Shown in pieces: positions 24,819 through 37,400 of a DNA stretch of 64,000 bases. The notes beneath the pieces are model-generated. The model had not been told where the DNA came from and ran no database searches. It saw only the letters and a list, made by a program, of their open reading frames with translations. Position 1 is the first letter of the stretch, and every line of letters starts with the position of its first letter. The translations under genes were made by a program, and so were the position numbers. The DNA is from Perca fluviatilis (taxonomy: Eukaryota; Chordata; Actinopteri; Perciformes; Percidae), in the NCBI RefSeq assembly GCF_010015445.1, contig NC_053120.1, positions 11,482,097 to 11,546,096 of the forward strand, given 5' to 3'.

Positions 24819-27140
24819 GCAATCAGGCAGATAGTTGGTCAGAGGCAGCCAAGCAAAGAGTGGTAGTCAGACGGAGACAGACTGTGTGGGAGTGGTGTCG
24901 GGACCTGAATTTTTATTTCACCCTTACCAGCAGTCTTCGTTCAAACATCAAACCAGGATCAATCCAGCTGAAGTGAAGGAAAGGTGAAGTTGAGGGGAAT
25001 AGAGCGAGCGTTCTTTAATGCCAATTTTATTATCTTAAAAACTGGACATCTTTAACTCATCCGTTTCCTCTAGTTAGAATACAGTTGTATGATTTACAGT
25101 AAAGAGCAACTTTATACCAGAGCACTAGCTGGAAACTGCATTTTTGCTGACCTCAAATGGTTTAACATCTCACACTGCTGCAGTGATGTAGAAGTGCACT
25201 CGAGGCTGTGCCAGTACCGTGTGACTTCAGGGGTGTAGCACAACATTCTGGACCCTGTGTATGCATTCTCTATGGGCCTCTCCCTGCATCCTCGGCTATT
25301 TATTCTAGTATCTTTGCCCTCCTCAAATGAGGACCATGTGAACTCAGTCCCCCTTTTCCCCGCAGTCCGACGCCCCTGTGTGACATCCCAGTTGGACAGG
25401 TGCAACACATCACACCTCCAACCACACCCATTAGTGATCTTATTATGGGCATTACAGTTCCAAAACCCTTTTGGGTTTATCATCCCTACATTTTGGTGAT
25501 TCATTGCTACTTTTCTTTGGCACATTTCCACCTTGTGCTGAAGAGAATAGGTGTAACCATGTACCATGTGTACCGCATCATGCGTGGGCACCCAGTGAAA
25601 GATACACAAATAAAATGAAAACCGAAGAAAAGATTCAATATTTGATGGACATTAAACAGAGAGAAAAAAATGCTAAGTGATTTTCAAAGACTGGGCTGAG
25701 ACTAAGGTGGATAACAGTAAGATTAAAAGATTACTCCTGAGAAAGTGAAAGCGAAAGATAATTGAAATGGCGTCCTGCCAAGGACATCCCAAGTCTGTGG
25801 TATACAAGGCAGTCTGAGAAATACAATGTAGGCTATCAAGATCAGTGGCTTGTTGACAGAAAAGACACAGGTACAGTATATCTACTCAACCATCTGAAAC
25901 ATCGCGCTACAGGTTTAGATTTAAACTGAAGAGAAAATATTTTTAACAATGAGATGCTAAAATTTCCCTGAGAGAATTTAAATGTGTGAGATCTTAAAAA
26001 AAAAAAAAACATTCCACCCCGAAACAAAGACTGCAGACGTTCAGGCGTTTGGGGCAGATGGACATAAAAGGGAAGAGAGGTGTAAAGTCTAGAAAATATG
26101 AAAGTAAAAAAAAAAAAATGGTTAGTCATCATGAAGCTAAACACGGATGGCGAGCGCACACAGCACACACGCACACACGCACACATTCTCACACATACCC
26201 AGACATACACACACACACAGGCTGAGACATCCAGAGCATCCTCTGTGTGCCGGGCTCTTCCTCCAGGGTGAGTTAGTGGTGCTTTTAAGTGCCGACATCA
26301 AAGAGTCTTCTGTGGGTGTATAAATAGACTTTAGGGCTGGAAAAGTTTTAGTTGTCATGAGTTTGATACACAGTCAGTTAGACAAGGTCATGCATTGACT
26401 CGGTGACTTCTCCCTAACCCCTCTCACACACAGAGAAGAGTTCATGGATGCACGGGGGCAGACAACCACCTGCAGACAGGCTTTGAAACACAAACAAACA
26501 CATGCATCCAAACACATTTGAGCATATTCAGCATGTACTTTATGCATATAAACGCCTGAAATAGGCAAGTATAACAAGTAGAGGTGAAGACATTTTCCTG
26601 ATGGCCACAAAATGACTGCCAGATAATTATTTTTTTGTCAGCATATTTGGCAGTGACATCCAGCCAGGTAGTGGGTAGCAGGTGACTGGTAGTGATACAT
26701 CTTAGAGTTGGCCTAGGAGGTAAAATGAGAGGCCAATGCATAGAGGGCCAGACTTTGGAGTACCACACATGGTACTTCAATCACATCCAGTGATTCAGCC
26801 AGTCTCTCACACTGTGCGTCATCATCCCAGCTCTGGGTTTTTATGATACACCCTGACATGACTGTTTCTGTATTTTCCATCTGTTACTCAAACTAATACA
26901 ACTGTGCTTTCTCCCTCATTTACTGTAATGGCTGTGCAACGCATCTGTGTTCCGTAATGTGTTTGGATCGCTTTTGCCAAGTCTCTTGTTCTTACTCACT
27001 CTACTTTTTTATTATAAACAATTCTGTGAAAACATCGCTGCATCACTTAATCAAATGAAAGTGTGTGTGTGTGAGAAAGAGGGTCGCTCATAGTGACAAA
27101 ACCACAGAGAATAATCACCCAATTGAATAGCCTCTTTAAG
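24819..27140. other. Intergenic, no gene seen
   Basis: A 165-residue open frame on the minus strand (25112-25609) has no recognisable motif or splice context and was not accepted. Short CA-rich stretch at about 26158-26219. Confidence 0.45.
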
Positions 27141-27144
27141 GCTA

Positions 27145-27452
27145 ACTTTATTTATTCAGGGAAGGTTTACTGAGAGGTAGCCTCTCTTTTGCAGGAACTC
27201 CCGATCACATTCCCACAGTTGCACATTCATACCTGGAAGATGCCCAGTACAACCACAGTCTGATCTGCTGTTCATCGAGTAGCTCCCCTGAAGCGGTTGG
27301 AGGTTAAGGGCCTTGCTCAAGGGCACCTCAGTGGTGGTAACGAGGGAGGGACAACTCTTTCCCCACCCAGATTTTATCCTGTCGGTCTGGGGATTGAACC
27401 GACAACCTCCCGGTCACATGCTCGCATCTCTAACCATTAGGCCACCACTGCC
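27145..27452 (-). mobile_element. tRNA-derived SINE
   Basis: Read on the minus strand, the head at 27452 contains TGGCCTAATGGTTAGAGA, an A-box-like sequence. About 40 bases later comes GGTTCAATCCCC, which matches the RNA polymerase III B box. A tRNA-unrelated body follows towards TAAATAAAGTT. This is a retroposed SINE, not a functional tRNA gene, because the cloverleaf 3' half and acceptor stem are missing. A fragment of its tail region lies at about 1250-1290. Confidence 0.75.
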
Positions 27453-27509
27453 TATCTGTTTGGGGTTTTCAGCAAACAAGGTCTGACCACCACTGTCATA
27501 GTAAGTCTA

Positions 27510-27961
27510 TTCTCGCATTGCCAGACTATCCTCCACAGCGCTGCGGTGGAAGGTCTGGCTAGTCCGCACAGCATTCCAGGATGGGAGAAAAAAGTGCTCT
27601 GGTTTATTGGCATTTCTTTAAAGCAATCATATTCGTCATGGGCGGCGCTAAGCTCCACACGGAGCCGCTGCAAAATAGCCTCGGAAGGAGCTTGTTTTGG
27701 TGGAACATGTGTATGTTCAAAAGTTGTTTTAGTCTTGTGAAAGAAAACTCAGATTGGACAGATAGTCTAGCTAGCTGTCTGGATTTACCCTGCAGAGATC
27801 TGAGGAGCAGTTAACCATAGTCCTCATAAATCCACCGGAGTTTAAAATTCCAACACAAAGAAAGCGGTAGGAAACGGACATCGGCGAAAAAGACATGCAT
27901 CTGGCGGAATTTCCTGCGGCACGGGAGCAATCCCGGAAGTGGAACGTCATGGATATAGACT
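27510..27961. mobile_element. Dispersed repeat family A, full copy with 12-bp direct flanks
   Basis: The body runs from TTCTCGCATTGCC to GATATAGACT. It is bordered on both sides by the same 12-mer ATAGTAAGTCTA (27498-27509, 27962-27973), a convincing target duplication. Partial copies lie at 6405-6640 and 48175-48400. No coding frame; the transposition class is unclear. Confidence 0.65.
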
Positions 27962-28383
27962 ATAGTAAGTCTAACATCTAGCTACTAAAGACAGCCCATT
28001 ATACTTGATGATTCTGAACTTTACAATTTACGTCCAATACCAGCTTTTAGTGTCAATACAGGAAGTAGTGTGCCCTACTATAGTAGCTTGGCGGATTGTA
28101 AGGGCATGCAGGTTTGAGTGGTGGGTGGTTGAGTAAGAAGACCAAACTTTCCTGTCACACAGCTGCAATTGAAATAATCACAATGGCACAGAAGCAAAAG
28201 CTAAAATATTTAAAACATTGCCATTGGAAGTTTAAAAAAACGTTGGTATTCAACATAATCCGTGGTTTTGCAAATCATTGATGTTTTTCTCAGAAGCTAG
28301 TGGAGACCAAAACAATGACAAAAAAAGAGTGAATGTTCGACTTGACATTCATTAGGTGGCTAGTAACACAACTAGGACTATTA

Positions 28384-28981
28384 GGCCGGTTACACACTGG
28401 TTGCGTGGATTTTTCTGTCTTTACACACCAGAAACGTGTCTGACGCAGTGCTGCTGCTGCTAGCCTTGTCTGTACACATGTGTTTCCCATTGATAAAATG
28501 AAATACCATGTTAAACATAAATATATAATATGATTTGATTACAGCAAAGACAACGTCGGCAGTATTGATGGCAAAATAGGCTACAGAATATTTCGTTCTG
28601 TATTGACAGGTGCAATATTAGAAAATCGATTTTTTTTTTATTACATTTAGGCTATATCTGCATTTATATCAAAACCTGGAGACCTTCAAAGATCAACATG
28701 CCATTTATTAATATGTATTCGTGTCTAAACGACATATAAACATCTTTTCCTATTCTATTTTGCCTGGAAATGCTTCTTACACGCTTGCGTGTCGCGTGAA
28801 AAATAGGCGGCGGTTCTATTTCTAGCATGCACGCGTTTTGGCGCGCCTCGAGCTGCGCCTGAGACGTGCGTGTCACGCAGGCAGTTTGTAAGATCTAATC
28901 TGTAAACATGGGAGCCGAAATATAAACGGACACGCCACGCAGCTGAGACGCTTGCGCGATGCATCCAGTGTGTAACCGGCC
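28384..28981. mobile_element. PIF/Harbinger-type MITE with TTA duplication
   Basis: Perfect 17-bp inverted ends GGCCGGTTACACACTGG bound a 598-bp element. TTA flanks each side (28381-28383, 28982-28984), the TWA target of PIF/Harbinger transposons. The interior is rich in GCGTG words and has no transposase. Confidence 0.85.
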
Positions 28982-28984
28982 TTA

Positions 28985-30365
28985 TATTGTAGACAACTGT
29001 TTGTCAACGCAGTAGTCAAAGAAGCTTCTGTGTCTGTTCTTTGGTCCTCTAGTGGCTAAAAAACATTTGATGCCGCAACACGTGACTGTGTGGCAATTTT
29101 AATTTTGTGACTGTTCGATTTAAGGTAACGGTCATAGTTTTAAGCACATTTTTTTTAGGCAACAAAAATACTTAGTTAGAGTTAGGGTGACATCAGGGAT
29201 TGGCTTAGGATGAGTCACGCAAAACCAAAATGTTGGAATTAGGTCTGTAAATTCAGTGATCATTAGAAAAACTAGTCCTGTATTTATTGGACCCATCCAC
29301 CACACTAACCTGTTTCTTTATGGGGATTTTGGCGCATTCATACTTTGTCACCTTACTTTCACATTTGCTCACATAATGGTGACTGTGGTCACTGGAGGTG
29401 GTTGCCTAACAAAAAAAAACGTAAATATGGGTCATTATAAGCTGCTTGCACGATCAACCTATATGGTCGTTTTCTGGATGAGGACAGTCTGACAGTCAAA
29501 TAACCTAAATATGTTAAAATACAAAATAAAATCACAAATAATTACAAAGGAAACCATTAGCTAAAGCTCATAACTGCATGCATAAAAACATTAAAACTCC
29601 TCATATTACAACTGAGCTGAATACATGATGGGGAAATTAAGAGTCTAAAGCTGAGTATTTTATCAAATTAAAATGACGGGGATTTGTGACCACTGCTGCA
29701 GAGAATGCCAATCAACTGTGAACGCTTTGTTAACAGGAGCTCATAGCTTGACCAATTACAGTGAAATGTAATGGGTTTAGCATCAATGTCCATGTTTTAC
29801 CCACAACAGTGTAGGAAGCAGTTCCTCCAGGGGAGAAAAAGTTTGAAACCAATTAAGTGAGGGAATAATCCCTCTTCCTGCTCTCTCCATCCTAACGTCT
29901 TCCCTTCTCTGTGCAGACTGTGACCAATAAGATAAGAAAGAAATCCCACAAGTATCTTGTGAAAAAAAAAAACAGAAACAGTGAACGGTGAGTAAGAGAT
30001 AAATAGCATAGCATAGAAGACAAAGGCAAAGATAGTGTGCATGTGAAAAAAAAATAGCATGGAGATAAAGAGGATGATTTGCAGAAGATGAAGGCTGCCT
30101 GCCATCCTTGCTCTATTCATTTACACATATCTGTGAGAGATGGACAAAGTAATGATACAAGTAGACATGTAAATATTGACTGAGAAACCCAGGTAGAATG
30201 TGGTTACAAAGGGAAAGAGAAGAAATAGCATTGGGCTTTTTTTCTCTCTCTTAAATGTGCCGTGCAGTAAAGAAACCAAATTCTTTTCCTCTCCTACTGG
30301 CAGGCGATGTGACACAGGAGGAGATTTATTTTTTTTTTCCTAGAAACGTGTTCTTGGCAAGTTGG
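28985..30365. other. Intergenic, no gene seen
   Basis: AT-rich sequence with A-runs near 29410, 29960 and 30050. No supported gene. Confidence 0.45.
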
Positions 30366-30369
30366 AAAT

Positions 30370-30545
30370 ATCTGTGAAACAGCATTTAGGCCATGCTACA
30401 CTGAAATTCTCCACTGAAAACAATGCTAATGAACTTCCCTGAAACAGCATTTAGACCATGTCAGAGTGAAACTTTCCACTACAAGTAATTTCAATGAAAC
30501 CTTTCAAAACACTATTCAGACCACGTCAAACTGAAATGTTCTCCT
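30370..30545. repeat. Imperfect tandem repeat, about 65-bp unit
   Basis: The phrase AAACAGCATTTAGACCATG, with later ACTGAAATTCTCC or GTGAAACTTTCC, recurs about 2.7 times. The units are diverged. Confidence 0.65.
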
Positions 30546-30900
30546 CTCACCCCGGGCCCATCGCTCTGCGATGTTGAACAGCAGGATCCCCGTTGGCAGC
30601 AGCCCCATCGTATCTGGGCCTGGGCATCACTACAGCGTGGCATCTCTCCGCAGCGAGCAGAAGGGGAGATTACTCTGTGCTCACATCAAAGGAGGTTTGT
30701 CTAACTTGGGTCTGGCGTTGTGCTGGTAGAGCGAGTCCTTGGAGCAGCCTTGCCGTTCTTATCTCTCCCCCACAGACTCTTTCTGCTTTCTGCTGCAACA
30801 CAACTAGCTGCCGGTAACACTGGCGCATGCAATCATGGCTCTGCACGGTCAAATGTGCACACAGACAAACAGCGGTGCACGTACTATTGTATATAAACAC
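30546..30900. other. Locally GC-richer unique stretch
   Basis: From about 30548 to 30800 the sequence is clearly less AT-rich than its surroundings and carries frames of 50-90 codons on both strands. None has a recognisable motif. A lone exon or an old regulatory element is possible, but I cannot support either. Confidence 0.25.
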
Positions 30901-30999
30901 ACGCACAGAATCACACACACAAAGACACACACACACACACACACAACATTGAGACAGCTCTTTTTTTCTTCTTCTGATATTAGTAGAATTTGTTCTGCT

Positions 31000-31000
31000 G

Positions 31001-31058
<58 letters not shown>
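31000..31058. repeat. (TC)n microsatellite
   Basis: Pyrimidine CT run of about 55 bp; a (CA)n run precedes it at about 30920-30943. Confidence 0.9.
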
Positions 31059-31062
<4 letters not shown>

Positions 31063-31329
31063 CTCCAGCCACTGTTGAGAGCTGAACCTGGTTCAGTGAA
31101 TATTTGAAATGGGTTAAATGATTATCCATGCTTTCAAAAAGAACCCACTACACTTTGAATTTGATGTTAAATATGTTAACCACCTTAGGGTGGATACTTT
31201 CCACCAAAAACACAACCAAAGTGAACGTGCTTACATAAGACATATAAACACACTGTTTTCCTTGATAATCATGATTCAAACCTGAAAATGAATAGCAGTT
31301 TGCAATAGTTTTAACATGGATAGTCTACA

Positions 31330-31875
31330 GGCATGCTAGATGTCCTGTGAGGCGGTACTTACAGGCACAGAGGTGCTTTGAGCTAATTGCTAACATCAGC
31401 ATGCTAACATTTGCTAATTAGCACGAAACAGAAAGTACAGCTGAGACTGATGGGGATATCATTAGTTTTGCAGGTATTTGGTCATAACCCAAAGTATTTG
31501 TTAAACTGAAATGTTGACCTAAAGATGGTGTTCTATGAAAGTTTTTTACAATTCAGCCTTTTGAGGACATGAGTGTGTGTACCAACGTCATTAGAAAGCA
31601 TCGCCTGGGAACCTGAGTGTTCAAAATTGTGTGCCAATCCATCTAATAGCTTTGATAGATGCTGAGATATTTCACTGAAGTGAAAACTTTGACCTGATGG
31701 TGGGGCTCAAGATTAGATAAGGGGATCACCAAAGTCACTTACATTTATCCTGCAGGGATAATTAATATCTGTAGCAACAATCCATCTGGTAGATGTTGAG
31801 ATATTTCAGTCTGGATCAAAGTGGTGGACTGACCGACCAACTAACATTGCCATCCCTGGAGCTACACTGCTAATA
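31330..31875 (+). repeat. Fish interspersed repeat (LINE 3'-region-like)
   Basis: It contains the words GCTAACATCAGCATGCTAAC, GATCACCAAAGTCA, GTAGATGTTGAGATATTTC and GTCTGGATCAAAGTGG followed by GGACTGACCGACC. I recognise this as a very common fish repeat, probably from an RTE-like LINE 3' region. The class is from memory. No open frame. Confidence 0.55.
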
Positions 31876-32010
31876 CTGTATAAAAAAAATTATGTTTTTA
31901 TTTTTCCTTTAAGCGTCCACAGACAAGGTTTTTGAATCATTCATGCATTTTGTTTCACACTTAAAAAAATCTGTGTAAAAATCAGATATGTGTTAGGCAT
32001 ATAGAGATAT

Positions 32011-32013
<3 letters not shown>

Positions 32014-32044
<31 letters not shown>
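32014..32044. repeat. (GT)n microsatellite
   Basis: GT run of about 31 bp upstream of the fetuin gene. Confidence 0.9.
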
Positions 32045-32046
<2 letters not shown>

Positions 32047-32797
32047 TACTTTGTACTCGACTGCAGTCACAGACATTAAGCAATCTTGTCGTGAACAATG
32101 GAACCAATCTGACTGCTTCAAAAGTGTGAACCCCACCCATAACACACAATTATTAAACCAGTTACCAGTTTACTCCTTTGAAATAAAAAAAACTTAAAAT
32201 ACTGTACATCCTATTTGTATGAAATGTATTCAAAAAATCTTTCGTAAATAATGCAGCTGGAATAATTACCATTGCCCATATAGTGCATAGTAAAGTCAAT
32301 TTAGTCAGATTAAGGGTCAATCTGAATCTTGATTTTTTGGGGGGAAAATCAAGACAGAAAACACAAATATCAGAGTTACAAGGTTCTAATACAGCAGCAA
32401 GTCTAATATATGATAGTAATTAACTGGATATCAGTGAATTATTAACCCAGTTATGACTGGTGGGCCAACAGTTTTACCAGATTTCCCACCAGTACAGCAC
32501 ACCAGAATCACAGTGACCCCTCATGGTGAGATGCTCATATGACAGCCACAAAATGTGACTCAATGTACTGTACACATTATAATGTAAATGGGGACTATTG
32601 CATTACATTTGCTCCTTTTAAATACACTACATGCATCTTTTGATCAGGATCAAACAGAACACCCCCCCCCCACACCCGCCCTGCACTGAGAATAAAATTG
32701 CCTTAAATCATATTTTGTGCATCTTAAACTATAAGTACCTCCGGTTAAATCAAACACTGGGACACTCATTCATGAGTATTAGCTCTCTGACATCAAA

Positions 32798-32810
32798 TAA
32801 ACTTTGTCCT
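32798..32810 (-). promoter_or_regulatory. HNF4-like site upstream of fetub
   Basis: The minus strand reads AGGACAAAGTTTA, a one-mismatch fit to the HNF4 direct-repeat consensus RGGNCAAAGKTCA. It lies about 125 bp upstream of the start codon. Fetuins are liver plasma proteins and HNF4 is a main hepatic activator, so the site is plausible. A single 13-mer match is weak evidence. A TATAAG lies at about 32730. Confidence 0.3.
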
Positions 32811-32933
32811 TGGCATCATTTCAACATCGCTGTGCTGTTTTGATTCCAAAAGTCACTGCAGAGGCTGAACGCAAACACAAGAGAACAAACGTTAAACCAG
32901 CTCTGTCTTTTAGCTCCTGGAATCTCTGCCACC

Positions 32934-34400
32934 ATGGCTGAATCCATCTGCACATTATTACGGCTATTATCCCTGCTGTCCATTCACACTCTGTGTGTGT
33001 ACGCAGAGGGTTTTGCACTGTCGCCTATTGAACTTGCTCCCATCCCCTGTAATGACAAAGCAGTGGAGAAGCTATCTCGTCTGGCTGTAACTTACATCAA
33101 TGAGGATCGCCCCGATGGCTACAAGTTTGCCCTCAACCGCATTGCAAATGTCCACCTGCACGCTCAGGTCAGTACAGAGACAAATGCCCAGTGGGAGAAG
33201 CTGCCTGGGGTTGTTATAATATTCTGTCAGTGGGTGATTTGTTCATGTTTAACAAGGGGAGTGGGGACGAGTGGGGTTAGTTTGCCTTCTGTTGTTGCTG
33301 CAATATCAAAACATCCATGTGAAAAAAGAAAGTCACACGCTGATAGATTTAACCAGCTGTGGCCAATCTTCATGTCAGTGGGATCCCATTTGAGCAGATT
33401 TGTGTTTTGTTGAGACGAATGACAAACAGTGTGCACAGTCAAACTTCTAATCAGAAAGCACCCCTAATACATATGTCACAATGTGCTGACTCTCACTCTG
33501 GAGAACTGATAATGAAATTAAACTCTGCCTCTTAAGGACTTACTGTGGTCCCCAGACCCTAGTTTGGGAACCACTGAACTACATTACTAAAGACGTGAGA
33601 AATAGCAGCAATTACATTAGTGTGCAACCACTAAAGAATGAAAACAGCAATACAAATTTGTTGTTTGCACTTTGTTGTGAATGACTGTAATCAGTACGTG
33701 TCGGTTATAATAAAGGTAACCGTCAAATTGGTGTACAGAATTTCATGTCAAGTTACCCCCCCCCCCCTTCGCGACTCATGAAAAAAGGACCGAAGTGACT
33801 GTTAATAAAAGTCCAGGTCATATGAGTCCAGGACCGCTGGGACAAATCTTGCACAACAGGCTTTATGAACTTCATGCTGTCATCTGCTGAAGGCTATTGT
33901 AGCCTGGCTGTGGAAAGTATCAGATTTTAAGAGGCTCAGTTCAACTTCACGACCTGAAAAGGCTTCCATTACGCCTGGTCAAATTGTTGAGATTTGTTTT
34001 CAGTGCTACTTCTAAAATTGATATTGCTCAAAGTGTTATTGGGTATTACATAAAGCACCTCCTAAAGGCTTCCTCAATATGTTACTGAATAAATGAAGGT
34101 ACCTGACCGAATACCTCTCAGAAATCTGAGCCTCAAATGTGTCTAATGCTTCTATTTATTACATAAACAAAAATACTGCTGCATACAACAGTACTGTTGG
34201 AATATCTGAGCACACAGCATTATTTGTATATCCTCTCTCTTATTACTTGTGTTTGCATTGTGCATGTCAGGGCCCAGCAGGCAATGTGTATTACCTGGAC
34301 CTGGATGTCCTGGAGACCAAGTGTCACATAGGCAGCCCAAAACCATGGAAAAGATGTGATGTCAGACCGTTCATGGAAACAGTAGGACACACACACACAG

Positions 34401-34480
<80 letters not shown>

Positions 34481-37400
34481 ACTTTATGTTTGTACTATAC
34501 TTGTGAGGACTCTCGCTGGCTTAATGCACTCCCTATACTGCAAAAAGGTCAGTTTTAAGAGTCACAATATCTAACTCACCTTTATCAATATCACCTTTAT
34601 CTTGAATTTCTGAAGTGTCATGGCTACTTTAAGAAATCTTTTGACATCATTTTAGCCCATCCCATTGGCCGTTGTTTTTGTTTGATACTAGCAAATTTCT
34701 ATATTTTCCATAATGTTTTTATTCAAGGAGGTCAGACTAAGCTACTGATGTGGTTTGGAGGAGTGACCTGGCTAATCGCTACCCTGATGTTACCTTGTTG
34801 TGTAGCGTTTAAGAATCTGCAGGCTTTTGTTGTGTTGCCGAATAACAACACGTTTTAGTTTTTTACCGTGAAGCATGAAAATGTCCATATTCAAATGACA
34901 AACAGTGTGCACAAACTTCTAATCAGAAAGCACCCCTAATACATATGTCACAATGTGCTGACTCTCACTCTGGAGAACTGATAATGAAATTAAACTCTGC
35001 CTCTTAAGGACTTACTGTGGTCCCCAGACCTTAGTTTGGGAACCACTGAACTACATTACTAAAGATGTGAGAAATAGCAGCAATTACATTAGTGTGCAAC
35101 CACTAAAGAATGAAAACAGCAATAAAGATTTGTTGTTTGCACTTTGTTGTGATTGACTGTCATCAGTACGTGTCGGTTACAATAAACATAACCGTATAAT
35201 TGGTGTACAGAATTTCAGGTCACGTTACCCCCCCTTCGCGACTCATGAAAAAAGTGCATACCATGTATGTGTAACTGTAAGACAGCATTTCAAACAAAGG
35301 TTTAGTGGCAATGCGCCACAGCGTCACAGCAGTCAAAAACCCTTTGCCCTTCCAGGCCAAACACCCCCTCGACAACAGTTTGGATCCTACCGTTATAGCC
35401 TTGCCCCAGGTAATAGCAGAGCAACAACCAATGTACACACAAGAAACAACACCCAATGTCTGATTACTCAAAACAACATATTTGGCTCCCCTACACTTTT
35501 GCTGTGGCCCAGAGTGCATGGCCGTTCTTAGTTGGTGAACAGTTTAGGCCAGTTTTGCTCTCACGCTGGCCTAAACCTTGTTCTGATTTTAAATCCTTGA
35601 ACCTTATTCTAGGGAAGAACGGCCAAAATGTCCTCACTTCCCAAAACTTTCCTCACTTTTAAGGTCTAAAACTTTGCAAAGATAGAAGTACAAGACCACA
35701 CACACATTTATTCATATGTTGCCACTGAAGTGGCTTCGATTGTTATAACTGGAGTTTCTTTGTATTTGTTCCTTTCAGCAAATCTCTGGCAACTGTAACA
35801 CCACCATTCTCCACACACCAGAGGGATACTCCTACCTGTACAGCTACGACTGCACTCTTGTCCCAGGTAATGTTAACATGTCATTAGATTGAATACAAGG
35901 TGCTTTAACATATCAAGGACAATGCTACAATAGGGAGATTTGATACCAAAAAATTTAGATTTGACCATATTGTGTTGTATGTCATATTGTATGGTTTTGT
36001 GTAATCTGCATCGCATTGTACTGATGATGCAACCACTGGTGCTGGTTAGAATTTCTCAACAAGTAAAATGTAGGAATATCGCGCAGTATACAAAGTTCCT
36101 CAGAAAGAAAAGAAAATCTAGACATTTCTCTCTGTAGACATTTCAATTTGTCACAAGCAGGTGTAACTAATAACATTAATAATGGCTTTCTGGCACACCT
36201 AAATGGAACTGAGCCATAATTAATATATTTAGTTACACCTGTGCATTTCCCTGTATGACAAATTCAAATGTTGGCCATGACAAATGTCTATTAGTTTCAC
36301 CCTAATCTCAAACTGAAAATCAATGTTTATCTTTTAGATCACTTAAAAGCCCTGAACACAGTTGTTTAAAGTGATGGTTCGGAGTAATTTCACCCTAGGG
36401 TCCTTTGCACCATGATCTCGAGCCAAACACCCCCCAGAAGCTTTTTTCACCTGGGTCGAACATTGGGAGAGTTAAGCGTAGCGTTATCAGCTGAATAGCT
36501 TAGCGCAGAGGCTAATGGATCCGAAGTGTCTCTTAACATTACCCCACTAATAATGCCCGAAATGATACCAAAGGTCTACACTAGTATATATAGGTTATGC
36601 ACTCATAAAACGATGGATTGTAAAGTTTGTAAGTACACCAGAAGTTTATGTAAATAACACTTGCCTGCTGGCTTCTGCTCTCTGCTGCTGCTGCTGCTGT
36701 TACTACCGGGCAGTAAGAGTGCTTAGGGACATCTACAAATTACAACACCAAAAAGAGATGCAACAAAAATATTTATTAATTTAATGATTAAATAAGGTAA
36801 TGTCTCCAAACTTACCTCAATTATTACTTGTCTCCTGCTAGTTATACTACAGCACTTACTTTAAAAAATAAGTTAAATTAAAAAATATTTTTGTTGCATC
36901 TCTTTTCGGTGTTGTAATTTGTAGATGTCCCTAAGCACTCGCCTTACGCAACAACAACAGCAACAGCGAGAGCAGAAGCCAGCGGACAATATTTACATAA
37001 CTCCTTATGTACTTACAAACTTTTACAATCCATCGTTTTATGAGTGCATATCTATATATATAGTGTAGAGCTTTATTATCATTAGTGGGGTAATGTTAAG
37101 AAACACTGACCAGCTCAGCTAACTTCTCGCTAAATCGAACTACTACGCTAACTTTCCCAATGTTAGACCCAGGTGAAAAAAGCTTCTGGGGGGGTGTTTG
37201 GCTCGAGGTCATGGTGCAAAGGACCCTAGGATGAAATTACTCAACCATCACTTTAAGTTATTTTGCCTGTTTAGACCTCTGCTCAAACTGCAAATATTGT
37301 ATATATATATTTATGGAATCTTAAAGCTGCCGTTTACAACCAATGACGTAACGCCTGTGTGAGTGTACTATTGGTACATGGGGGCTTTATTAAATCATTA

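Noticed and set aside
25112..25609. 165-codon minus-strand frame
   Set aside because: No recognisable motif, no splice or promoter context, and a second frame on the other strand of similar quality.
33168..33413. Extension of fetub exon 1 beyond the donor
   Set aside because: A good donor at 33168 joins in frame to exon 2 with conserved sequence; the extension has no family match.
34139..34558. 139-codon + strand frame over fetub exon 2
   Set aside because: Only 34271-34381 is exon; the rest is intron read-through including the CA repeat.
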